Positions 39,411 through 50,856 of a stretch of DNA of 64,000 nt are shown piece by piece (within the stretch, counting starts at the first letter, position 1; the number at the start of each line of letters is the position of its first letter). The DNA comes from Stercorarius parasiticus (Eukaryota; Chordata; Aves; Charadriiformes; Stercorariidae). The stretch is from positions 1,054,001 to 1,118,000 of the forward strand of contig VWZL01005205.1 of assembly GCA_013396915.1 (NCBI GenBank). The letters run 5' to 3'. A program made the translations under genes and the position numbers. The notes beneath the pieces are model-generated. The model was not told where the DNA came from. It made no database searches and was given only the letters and a program-made list of their open reading frames with translations.

Positions 39411-39431
39411 TCCCCTCCCCCCCCCCCCCTN
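39411..39431. repeat. C-homopolymer with an undetermined base
   Basis: A ctccc-type run grows into about 14 consecutive C bases, interrupted only by a T before an n at 39431. The undetermined base marks a sequencing or consensus problem at a homopolymer, so the true length is uncertain. Confidence 0.85.
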
Positions 39432-41460
39432 TTTAGAGGAAAAGGATAACTCGGGAGATAACCAAGGTCTGTAACTGAGTGAAAAACTGCCCATAAAAAG
39501 ACAACTGGCTTTCCAAAAGATTTAGAAATTGTACACACTTTACATTAGGAAATTGCTGAACAAAAAGCCTGGATGAGCACACAGCGATAAGGCAGAACAG
39601 CACAGTTAAGCAAAGTCAGAAGGGGAGAGGATAATGTATTTTCAAAGCAAACACAAGGAAGCGGGACAACTTTGTCAGTGCTAAGAATATATTTCATGAA
39701 TTAGAAGTGAGGGGAGAAACCTCTTACTCTGCCAGCCACAGATCTCAACTTACCTATACAATTTATTTTCATTACTACTCAGTAATGAAGTAATGCTCAA
39801 AAGTAATGATCAAATGGGGAAGGGGAATGTTTTTGCTAACATTGACCCTTTTTGCCAACGCTGAGAGGCACTTGTTTATCTAAATGGAAACTCTCCCATG
39901 TTTCTGGCTACAAAATGGCTTCACTAAAACATTTTTAGTAGATAAATCCTCTGATGCAGAGCTGACACCCTGTTCTCTTAACTGATATCACACTTTCAGG
40001 ATGGAGGATGAAAGATTATTTGTTGCACTAGGCCTGAACTACCAATGTCTTTTAAAAAGCACTTTGAAAAATTTTCCAGGGCTAGTAAGAACAGCTGAAC
40101 AACAAATAATTGCAAGGAATATAACTTTTCACTTGCTCATCCCTGTCAAAAATAAGGAACACAAATGAACCCTCATTTTCTGCTTATTTCTCTCAACTGA
40201 AATGGAATTTTAAAAGTTTGAAAGTATGAGGATACCTTACTTCTATAAATACTTCTGTTTTTCTGCCACATGCACAACACCAAATTTGCCACATTCCAAC
40301 TCCATTTTGCAGGGGTGGGAAATTCAGGAATATAGTAGTGATATCCTGAGATATTTGCTCAGGCCCAGCAAACTCTCTAGGTTTATCAGCTTGGCCATCA
40401 GTAACATATCTAGCATAAGAGAAAATGAATATACAGATCCATTACTTAACAAAGCAAAACTAAACACCATTCTTGCTACTTATTGCACTGACATGCAACT
40501 TAATAAAAAAAAATGTGAGAAAAACTGCTTTATCAATGCTTTTTTTTTTTCTTTCATAATGTTAAGTCATAATTATCTCTCCTTTTTTGAAACTATGTTC
40601 AGGCATTGCGTCTATTAGTCACGTATTTCCTAATTGCCTTATATTGATCTCACATCTATACCTTCCGCTGAACAATCTCTAATAAGAACCTGTAATAACT
40701 AAAATGAATAGCAAATTTAACACTTAATATTTACTTTGATTCTTGACATTAAACAAATATTAGTCTCTATGCCCTTTTCCTCGTGTTCAATTCTGTGGGG
40801 TAGTATTCCAACTACTAACCATCTCAGTGCCTTTATTCAGTCTTACCATTACTTCTGCGATCAGGACACAGCATATTTTCCTAGAAATCCCATCGATCAC
40901 AGCGATTGATTGTAATGAAATTAAAGCTGTATTGAAATAAAATTAAAAGATGACGCTTAAAGAAAATTAAATGTGGTGAAGCAGACAAGATGTGACCAGA
41001 TAAGGAAGATGGAATGGGAGTCTACGTCCTTCAATATATGAAAAATGCCTTCAGTGGTCATTAACACAGGAAAGAAAAAACAAAACAAAAAAACATAACA
41101 CCACAGTGTCAGAATCTGAAACATCCCTATATATAATGTTTTGAGGTGGTTTTGGAAATAATTAATGTCAAGTGTTCAATATAACAAAAGAAAAAGTGCC
41201 ATGATATGCAAATACATGATAAGCTTTGGGTCTGTACAGTTAAATCGAAGAAGGAGCAGAAGAGAGATGATGGCAGGAAGCCCGACTTAAACAGCAAACT
41301 GCAGTTGCTGTTGATTTACATGAGTGGGACCCCACATATAGCATCAATGGGTACCTACAGAAACACCTATGCAGGAGGAAGGTTTCTTCCTAGTCCTTGT
41401 GTATGAAGAACTTTATACTCTCAAACAATGGGATTTTCGTCTCTTCTGGAACTGTAACTT

Positions 41461-41517
41461 CATTTTTTTCAGTTTTTTGGTTTTGTTGTTTTTTTGGTTT
41501 TGTTTTTTTTTTTTTTN

Positions 41518-41545
<28 letters not shown>
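41461..41545. repeat. T-rich/poly(T) tract with an undetermined base
   Basis: A T/G-rich stretch passes into about 44 almost uninterrupted T bases, with an n at 41517. On the minus strand this is poly(A), but no AATAAA is seen just upstream in that direction, and no transcript-like body adjoins it. A simple expanded homopolymer is the likeliest reading. The apparent open frame across it (41369-41566) is an artefact. Confidence 0.85.
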
Positions 41546-41548
<3 letters not shown>

Positions 41549-44500
41549 CTAACTAAATATTTTTAAAACATCATAATTCTGAATCCTGCAGGATAGGTGT
41601 CTGGAAAAGACTTCAGGACCCTTCAGAATCAGGTTAAGTTTTATGTATTTATATTATTAAAGACATATGTAACTGCAAACTAAGATCACCTTCCTGGGCA
41701 CCAGCACCCAACATTTTATCAGTATCCTTCAGTCTGAATTGCGTGCAAATAATTTCCCTGAAATTACATTGTGTCTTCTCTATGACATAAAAACATCTTG
41801 CATCAGAAACTGAACAGAGAAGGCTATGAAAAAGTAATTAATCTTGACTATATCTTCAGTATATCTTCCTTCAAAAGGAAATAAAATACTGTTTGGTTGG
41901 TGGGGGAGGCAGGGGGGAGAGTTGTTTAACACACGGCAATGCCCTTACACAAGTCTTTTTCAGATAAATATTTCAGACTATAATGTATTTTCTTGAAGGC
42001 ACACCAAAGTTATATGAAAATGACTAATGGCATATCTTTCTTATGGCTACTCTATTACCTCTTTAAAAATCCAACAGCAACAAAAGTCATCTCCTCTCCG
42101 TCGTACGTGACAATTCTCTAGCAACACTAACACTGTGAAACAATATTCAAAGGCATTTCAGGATAACATAAGGTAGTATTTGTACATTAGAATTACATGT
42201 GCTTTGGAGACCCTCTTGTTGTAGAAACAGCCCACAGACTAATGTTTAAAGATGCACAGTGCTTTATTCTCACTTGTTAGCCAAGAATAAAATGTAGCCT
42301 AGGATATAATTATGAAATAAGCTTCTAATGTGTATAATTAAAAATAAAAGGAGAGAGGGATGAATATTCAGCATGCGCCTCCTTGCCTTTGTCTTGTTTC
42401 CCATCTTGTGCACTGATTGTCATCTCTGCTTTTTACATACAGAACCAAATTGAGCAGATACGAACCATATTCTAGAGAGAATGATAAAATAAAAACACAG
42501 ATGATGAAATCTCACTGAAAGGATTGAGCGTATCAGCAAGGTCTAAAAATAATTTACCTCCTCAGCTGACCACATGCATTCTGTAGTCATCCGAGTTCAG
42601 GGGATTTCTAAGCTCTTTCCAAGTGGTATTCAGTGCCTGAAATTTGTAATATTTTGGTAAAAATATCTACGAAGTAGATTGTGAGAAGCCTTAGCATCAT
42701 GGTAAATTAATGTTTTGTTCCTCTCCCACATAAGCAGAAGCATTCAGAATTTTGTTGGAGAGTTTCTTCCTATGCAGTATCTCAACTATATTGCCTTGTT
42801 AAGGTACATGGCTATTATTGTAAAACACACATCTTGGTTTCATATATATATATATAAAGAACCACACAGAGACCAATTATTGTTAGCTAATTTTGGCTAG
42901 CATTTCCACTAGTAACAACTACCATAAAAATTGGCACGACAAAGAAAGCACAAATAGCAAATGATGAAAAAGGGGGCAGAATTTGTAGATGGCACTATTG
43001 TAATAAAGAATTTTTTTCTTCTAGCTCCACCATTTCTGATGTTTACCCAGAGATCTCCAAATGGAGATAGTTTCAGGATTGACAGAAATAACACATTAAA
43101 GGGGTTTAGAAAGTTATGGTCCATGAGAGGGAAGCCTGCAAACTAAATGCTAGAACACTTGGTCCTAACCATACTGCACCAGTTTCAGTTAACTGAAAGA
43201 GAAATCTCAAAGCCTTTCCCCAACAGCTACTCAATCCCTCATATTTTTTTTTTCCATTCTGACACTGAAGAGGATGTGCCATAACATTTTTCAATATAAA
43301 CTGAATACATTTTCCATAAGCACTTTAAATAAAAAAAAAAGCACTGGCATGCAACACCTTCTGCAGTAAAACTAACTTAGTCTTGCATTGGTTGTAAGGT
43401 CTATCTCTACATTTTCTAAGTGGAAACAAATGTTAGCTTTATAATCCCCAGTGGCTTTACAACTCTGCACAGGGCTTTGGGAAAAGTAGATGGTTTTTTG
43501 CATAAAATGTTCATATGTTTTTATATACCTTTCACTTTTCAAGATAAATTGTTTGAGCAAATATTTTTAAACGTCAGAGTTTTAAAATAGAGTCCCAAGA
43601 GAGAGACCGTTTTCAGCAAACGAGAACACACTTATAAGCTGTAACTATTTTCATGCCATTTGTGAATTGTCATTCACTATCAGCAACAGTCATCATACAA
43701 CCAAAATTGTAACCCATTGAAAGATGCCATGTATATTCCATAGTCTGTATTTATTGCCATTTTTTAAAAAAAAAAAAAAGTGTTCTCAAGAATGATGTAT
43801 TGTACCGTATGAAGATGGAGAAAACATAATGATTTCTCAACTCAGAAGCTGAGGAGGATAATGCACTCCGGCAAATCCTCCCCGCGAAATGCTGAATGTG
43901 GATTTACAGTTCATATATGAGAATAATTTAGGGACCTGAACATCTGTTTTTTTTCTGTCAGCTGCCCAGAAATGAGTGTGTCCACAGGCTACAAGCCATG
44001 GCAATCAATACAGTATTGATTACAGCCCCTTGAAACATCTTCTGCTACAGAGACAGCAATTTCTGAGGGCCCAGTCTCCAGGTCATGTCACTGAGGTGAT
44101 GGCCAAGGTCCTTTTTGTTCTGACACAAACATGTTTGCATGTAGTTCTTTCCTTGTGGTTTGATCTCACAGTCTCTTTCTGGCCCCGAGGCATTTTTCCT
44201 GTCTGCTCATACAGATGGCACATTCAAGTGAATTTAAAAGAATGGTTTTCCAAACTACTTCTGTTCTCTTTCTCCTCAAATTACATGGTTCTAGGCTAGC
44301 AGAAGGCAGGGAGTGTTCTAGGGATTCCTATTCAGAAAGAAAAAAGCACCAGAAAGAAGTATTGCTTTCTTACACAAGCAATTTAGAGAAGAAAAACTAT
44401 TTCCTGAATGGCTAATGCAAATGCCTGCACTATAGCCTAAAGATCAGTGATAAGAATGGCTTAAAAGTGCTTTTCTGCAGATACTTACACACATCTCTGG

Positions 44501-46251
44501 AGTCTGGAGAACTTATCTGGAAGCACAAAACCCCCAGAATTTCTTGTAACTTATCCTAGTTTCTCTTCTTGTAAGCAGGACTGAATATATTATTCCAAGA
44601 AAAGCTCTCCTCAGCCTGCTTTGCACATTGAGGGCAAATTTGCACATTTAAGTTTTCAGAGGAATAAAGAAACAGAAAATAGATCCAGGACATTATGGTG
44701 AAAATACTAAAAAAAAAATACTTGGATTTTAGGAATTTAGGCAATTCTTATTTCTCAGAAACCATGTTACCATTTTGTAAAGCTCAACAAAAAAAAAAAT
44801 CTGATAAAACAGCGGGTGAACAAATCAGCTCTTCACAGAAAATGCTTTCAAAAATAAAGGAAAACATTTTTGAAAAAAAAAAATCACTAAAACGAGATGT
44901 TTAACTAGAATGAGAAATAAGCCCAAGTACTTGCACCTTCAGATAAAACGCTAGAAAAAAAAAATGCTCCATTCATTTCATTTAAGAAATAGCATTCAAC
45001 ACTGTCTTACAGTAATGTTCATAGAAGTGTAAAAAAAAAAAACAACACCCCAACCTCATCTGTACAGTCACAAGAATAACTAAAAGTGAGTATTTGTGAC
45101 CCACAGAAATGGGGGAAATAAGAGGTATTATTAGTTCTAAACAAAATACCATAACATTCACTTTTCTTACACGTGCAAGGCCTTAAAATTTCATTCTGAA
45201 AGCTCTCTTACCCTGCCCCTACTTAAGACATCCATCTCAGATTTTATCAATTTTAGACAACAAAGATGTACAAGTAGAACTTCATTCATATATACAAATA
45301 CGTATGTGTATATATAATATATAAGTCACCTATTTAAGCACATGTGAATACACACATATAAGATCCATCTCATTAGCTGAGTCTTGACCAGAGCATTCTG
45401 AAATTTTATGTATGCCCTTCCTATATGAAAATTTCCATTGTCAGGATCACCAACTACCAGCTAAAATGACATGATAAAAGACATTACAGAAGGGAAATAA
45501 GATAGATTGCTGTAAGTCTAAAGGATGCCAATATTTAAATTTCAATTCAAGATGAAATGTTTGATGATCTCTATTTGTTTTTGGAATATGCAATACCCTT
45601 GGAGCAACTTTTACATGGTTCTATAGCTGATGCAGTTTTTCTTGCTAATATAGAGTAAATGCCACAGTTTGTCGGTTAGGCAATAAAACTCGGAATTTTT
45701 TTCACTTCATTGCAATGTAATAATCTTGGATAATAGAGCTTTTAATGGAAGAGATTCCTGTGACTTAAAGCTTTTTCCTTATTAAACTTAATTGAATTAA
45801 TTATTCACATACTAATGATTTAACAGCCACTTCATATGAAATAAAAGCAAAAGACCGTCTTGAATACTTATCCCACACTTAAGATCTAATAAAGGAACTG
45901 AAGTAGAAAGATATCTTTGTTTTCTTTCAGATAGGGGAGGTATTTAAAATGCAACTACCCTCCCTCCTGCTGCGGACAGAGGCGTTCTTAAACGATACCA
46001 TTCCAAATGCTACAGCAAAATGCATCTTTAATCTACGAGTCCTTAATTGAAAAAGATATTTATGACAGTCAGTGATCTCCTCGTTATTCCAAAAAATTGC
46101 ATCTTTCCTAAAATTGGCTCATTTTGTGAATGGGCTGCTATGTAGGAAAAGTGGAACAATGCGATTCTAAGGAAAATGGAACAGATTTGTATCTATAAAA
46201 CAGCTATCCCAAGGTGCATATGAAGGCTGGCATTTTATAATTCTTCATAAT

Positions 46252-46420
46252 AATGCTTGGCACTTATGTAGTGGTTTATGGGATCAAAGCACTTTACAAA
46301 CTAATTAATTAATCTTCACAACACCCCTGCGAGAAGATAGGGTTTAGTATTCCAATTTAATAAATGGAATAACTGAGGCAGAGGAGGTGTATAATTTGTT
46401 TCATGTCACAAAGAGTCCAG
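46252..46420 (-). mobile_element. MIR-type (CORE-SINE) fossil
   Basis: The plus strand reads as the reverse complement of a MIR element. It runs tggcacttatgtagtggttt, then caaagcactttacaaactaa, then cttcacaacacccctgcgag, then a block like the MIR ccattttacagatgaggaaactgaggca segment (visible as taaatggaataactgaggca), then catgtcacaaagagtccag. MIR SINEs are tRNA-derived and ancient in amniotes, so this predates birds. Only the 3' and core parts are evident. A further possible piece lies at 46590-46645 (gctgggattcaagttc..), separated by unrelated sequence. The assignment is from memory of the consensus. Confidence 0.65.
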
Positions 46421-49400
46421 ATCTTCAGTTTATATATCATTAGAAATAGTAGTAGTAGTATTTCTGTGCTGAATTCCTTGGGACCTTCAATGTAACTATT
46501 TGCATGATTAAGGAAAAAAATTTGGGCCCAAAATCTTGGGCAGAGCTGATACCTTGTTTACTTAAAACAATGAATTCACTTAAGCAACACGCTGGGATTC
46601 AAGTTCTTTTCCTTATGCTGGATCTATAATCACTGTGCAAGACAAAAGCTGGTATCTGACAGGTCCTGCCCTAGGATTTCCAAATAATGAGATTGGCATG
46701 GTAATGCTTCCTCATCAATGCAGATAATGCTTGGTACTCAAAATTCTACATAATTGTGCAGCATTCTTCATAGGTAATTCAAATTTTTTCCAGTCTCCAA
46801 AACAGCTACATGACTTCAATTTGAGATGTTTTACTATATTTGCATTTATTTATGCCTGTTTCCAAAAAGTTCCAGCTTTGAACACCTGCATGCAAGATGC
46901 AAGTGTTCTTATAAATGTGTATGTATACTCTAAAAGCCTTGACAATTTGGACACAGAAATCCAGTTCACCTCATTTCTGGCACAAAACTAAACAACTACA
47001 TGTCAGACTGAATGAACTTCGGCAAGTGTTGACAACTGAAAGTTCAGTAACTGAACCTACGGGCATGAGCACTAGCACAAAAAAAATTACCCAGTTGACA
47101 AAGGAAACACTTGTTCACAGTACTGAGATTCTCATGTTCAAACAACTCTTACACAAAGAAATTACTTTTCACTTATTTTTTGCAGTGCTTGCATATGCCC
47201 TTATTGTCATATAGAGAAATTTAGTATTATATGTTTACATGAGACAAAAAGAATGAGAAGAAGTGATATCCAAAATTAAGAAAATTTACATGTTTAACTG
47301 GGGCAACAGAAAGCTACCATACCATTTAATTTTTTATTTTATTTTAAGACAAACTTCAGAAAATTTACATTCAAGAAAACATTTTCAATCTGAAGTTCTG
47401 TGTCATTGCATGACATGTTGTGCTTCCACTGGGCCAAAATCACTAGGACAGAGACAGTAAAAGGGTCTAATGTCCAAGATGGTTATCATATTTTTCAAAT
47501 TGGCATCTAACATTTAAATTTTTGGCCCTCAAATTCACATTATACTTTTACTGGCCATTTGATGTCCCTGGCATGACACTTTCAACACCTTCATGAAGAT
47601 ATGCATGATGTTTATAATGATTTTTTTTTTTTTTTAAAGCAAATGGCAACACTACCTTGAGATGCTATTGAAAGAGGAAGCCAGTGCAAAAGCTGATATA
47701 CTAGAGTGATAGAATAGCATCTCACTGTAGGGCTTTTTTTGTTGCTACAAGGTACCTTATTATAATGTTTATTTCCTTTTCTCCCCTGAGGCCAAGCAAG
47801 ACCCCAGTTTGAGTGCAGGGCTGCACAGCCAAAAGAGGCATCAATGTGATGGAACCAGAAACACCTGGCCCCTGGACAGTTACGATGACCAGGACTACAG
47901 CATTCAAAATAACACTTTTCCCCCCTTTCCCTCCTTCTGAAATCCCAAAATTGAGAAAGATGAAAATGATCTTCTTTTTTGATAAATTTTTTGCTTAGCA
48001 TGAAAGGGCATTAAAAAGTCTTTTAACAACTTCTGTCCACCATCTGGAAATATACTTTTGTAGCAAAAAGGCAGGACAGATCTCCTGTCTCTTTCTTGCA
48101 GAGGAAATTTGGGAATTACAAGGATATCTGAAATCTTACGCGAAGTCCAAAGATTTAATTTTAAATCCAGCTATCACAAATGATTTTATGGTCCTGAAAG
48201 TGAAAAATGGAAATTTAACTCCAATTCATGCTTAGGATTTTAATAAAAAAAAATAAGCGGGGAGGGTGGAGAGAAGAGAAAAGTAGCGAAAGAAAGATCA
48301 GATGATTTCCTGAAGGATGTGTGGTGTGAATAATTCACCTCTCGAACAGTGTGTTCTGAGAACTAAAGGCATTTAGAAAGGCAATTGCTTTTTAAATTGT
48401 CCATCAGATTTTGTAGATAATAAGCTGTATATGAGAAGTTAAATTGCTGAACAAGTCTATTAATACAACAAAAATGCCCAAGGCTATTTTAATAGAGCAA
48501 AGTGTGGGAGAGTATTTTACTTGCAGCAGTGCAAATTTCCAAGCAGCTGAAACTGAGTGAGCAGACAGCGGAAGGCACAGCTGAGACAACACAAAATCCA
48601 AGGATCCAGGACTATTTTGAATTCACATGACTTAATGCTGATAGCAAGAAATAATGAGAGGACAAAGCAAGTCTGTCATGCACATAATTGTCTCATTTAC
48701 AGGAGATTACTAGGTTATATCTGTTGAATAGTAAGGAATTGTTGCTAGTTGGGTTGGAAACTTATAGTTAGCAATGTATTAAATAAAGCTTGTCAAGTAA
48801 AACTGTTGGGCTTTCAAATGGGACAAGTCTTTCATTTCTGACAAAACGCTATTCTGCTTTCTTTTGTTTTTCTTTTGGCTAAAAGGGATGGAAATGTCAT
48901 CACCTGACAGGACGTGGCCCCTATCAGAAGTTCCGTGCATGCATATTCTATTTTTCAGCAAAACACACCCACAAGCTTCAGTTACAAAAAGCATAAAACT
49001 GGCCTACTGAAGAGACAAAAGTATACAATACTCTGTCATGTAATTATCAGTCCTCAATGACTAACCCACTGCCGCAGAGTTCACATTAGGTATGTTAGGA
49101 GAAGCGTATGTAAGAGTAAATATCTAAAAGCAGCCTGTTAATGGTGCAAAACCACATGAAACATCTTTGTCTTCACCCACTTCTTTAACTATATTTAAGC
49201 CTAGTATTCTAAACTATTTCCTCCTTATTCTGACACACAACGCCAAAATGCTCTCCTCCAGTAAGGAGGCAAGTTCCAGAAAGACACGGTAAGAAAGCAA
49301 ACAGAAGGGTCTTGCTCATCACCCTTCTCAAATCTTGCATTCCAACCCTGGAAAAAACCTCAGAAAAATTCCAGTGCTTCCACAAGCTGCAAATTTCAGA

Positions 49401-49946
49401 CAAGTGTTTCTTCCCCAGAATTACATAGAATAAGTCAGAAGGAAGCTGAATTTTCTATCTGCATTTTAGAACAGATTTGATGTCAAAAGTCAGAGGAAAA
49501 TTTTTATATTATATATAAAAATAAATTTAAGAAGCAACAGATCTTATCTACCATAGCAGCTATTTCTGCTATATGTATTATATAAACCAGATATTTTAAC
49601 ATATAAAAATCTAGTTAAAGCCATTTCTTTTCCCGAATTCTGGCTAGATATCTTATTCAAGCTTTGCTCAGCCTATTGTAAACTGATTGCTATCCTAGAT
49701 TTGAATCTTGGTCCTCTAAATTTACTTTTCTATATACGTTGTCAAACCACTAATAGCCTATTGCAAGTCATTTTAACTACCAATACACAGCAATTTTCCC
49801 TGTAATGACTCTTTATTTAAGACTATATGTTGCCATTTTCTACCATTTTAGTGATTTAAGTATATCGTCTATTGAATGTCCTGGTCTTAGCAGCAAAGAA
49901 GAATTTTCTTGCCAGATGGAACATGAAAATGATATGAACGCGCCCC
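46421..49946. other. GABRB2 intron 4, stretch before the gap
   Basis: Intronic AT-rich DNA. A short TAG repeat is at 46447-46459. Frames at 46731-46991, 46915-47214, 47612-48001 (minus, 129 codons) and 47813-47998 have no recognised domain and overlap on both strands. No exon or RNA gene is seen. Confidence 0.6.
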
Positions 49947-49965
49947 NNNNNNNNNNNNNNNNNNN
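49947..49965. other. Assembly gap (19 N)
   Basis: Nineteen undetermined bases are bounded by gaacgcgcccc on the left and ccccgcctttttttt on the right. The flanks are C-rich in an otherwise AT-rich intron, so the missing piece is probably GC-rich or repetitive. The frames crossing it in both directions are artefacts. Confidence 0.98.
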
Positions 49966-50791
49966 CCCCGCCTTTTTTTTAAATTGAAAAAAGGACAGTT
50001 CACTCATATTTGCAAATAGCATACTGCAACTGCAATGCAAAAAAAAAAGGCGTTTTCCCAAAACATAAATAGCTGGCAGCTATCCCTCAGACATAAAAAT
50101 CCTTCTAAACCTAGAAGTAACCAGTATGCCACATGCTCTGTAAAAACTTGGTCACAATTCAGTTATGCCCTTAACTAATGCCCTGTAGCAGTGAATAGGG
50201 CAGGCTATGAGGACATCATAACTAACATATAGATGTCTACAACCATTATTAGCCATTTCTCTCTCCCCCACACCGCTTTCGGTGACAGCATAAGCCAGGT
50301 GCTTACAAAACTGCCTCCTAGTCCTTGAAATTTACCTTCACAATCTTAAATCTAATCAGATCTGACATGTCTATGGGTTCTGTGAGGAAAAACAAAAAAA
50401 AACAATGTTAAGAGATCACTGCTTGCTATATCCAAAATAGAAATTAAACTATAGGCACATAAGAGAATGGAACGGTTACATTTATACACTGCCATTTTGG
50501 TAATAAGATCACTTGCATTTCAATGAATTTGGTTACAGCAACCAAGGTAAATGAAACTGAATTCACAGAAACATGTATACATATGTTTACATTTATACAC
50601 ACATGTTTATACATAGATGTATGGGGAAGCAATAGTAAAAATTTAAGACTGATATTTAAAGGAATCTCAATTTAGGAGAACACATCTCAAAGTAAGAATA
50701 TGCCACTGCAAGTATAAGCTAAAGTAATTTCATGCAGCAACAACAGTAGTGATTTTCAGAACACTAATAGTGTACGTGTTTTTTTAAAAGT

Positions 50792-50856
50792 TATGTGGAA
50801 ATTAATAACAAGCAGGCATTTTTAAGATATGTGGAAATTAATACTAAGCAGGCATT
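50792..50856. repeat. 36-bp tandem duplication, two copies
   Basis: The unit starting tatgtggaaattaata, followed by a 2-3-bp variable part and aagcaggcatt, occurs at 50792 and again at 50828 with a 36-bp period. The two copies differ at very few bases, indicating a fairly recent local duplication. Confidence 0.9.

Larger units (their letters stand above)
31095..46251. other. GABRB2 intron 4, middle 15 kb
   Basis: AT-rich intronic DNA without a recognised gene. Visible items are an LTR-end-like stretch near 34010-34110, T-rich tracts (37120-37156, 41461-41545), a C-run with an ambiguous base (39411-39431) and short TA repeats (42843-42856, about 45290-45322). Plus-strand frames at 31800-32138 (112 codons), 35822-36040 (72), 40226-40618 (130) and 43976-44299 (107) have no motif I recognise. 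None can be supported as a gene. Confidence 0.6.

Noticed and set aside
40226..40618. 130-codon plus-strand frame
   Set aside because: Composition is what AT-rich DNA gives by chance (Phe, Asn, Lys, Ile, Ser), includes a poly-T run, and has no motif or splice context.
41461..41545. Poly(T) read as the poly(A) tail of a minus-strand processed pseudogene
   Set aside because: No AATAAA precedes it in the minus direction and no transcript-like body or target duplication is seen; a simple homopolymer fits better.
47612..48001. 129-codon minus-strand frame in gene sense
   Set aside because: Considered as a possible cassette exon of GABRB2, but it starts and ends in low-complexity Lys/Phe runs, has no similarity to receptor sequence, and overlaps frames on the other strand.
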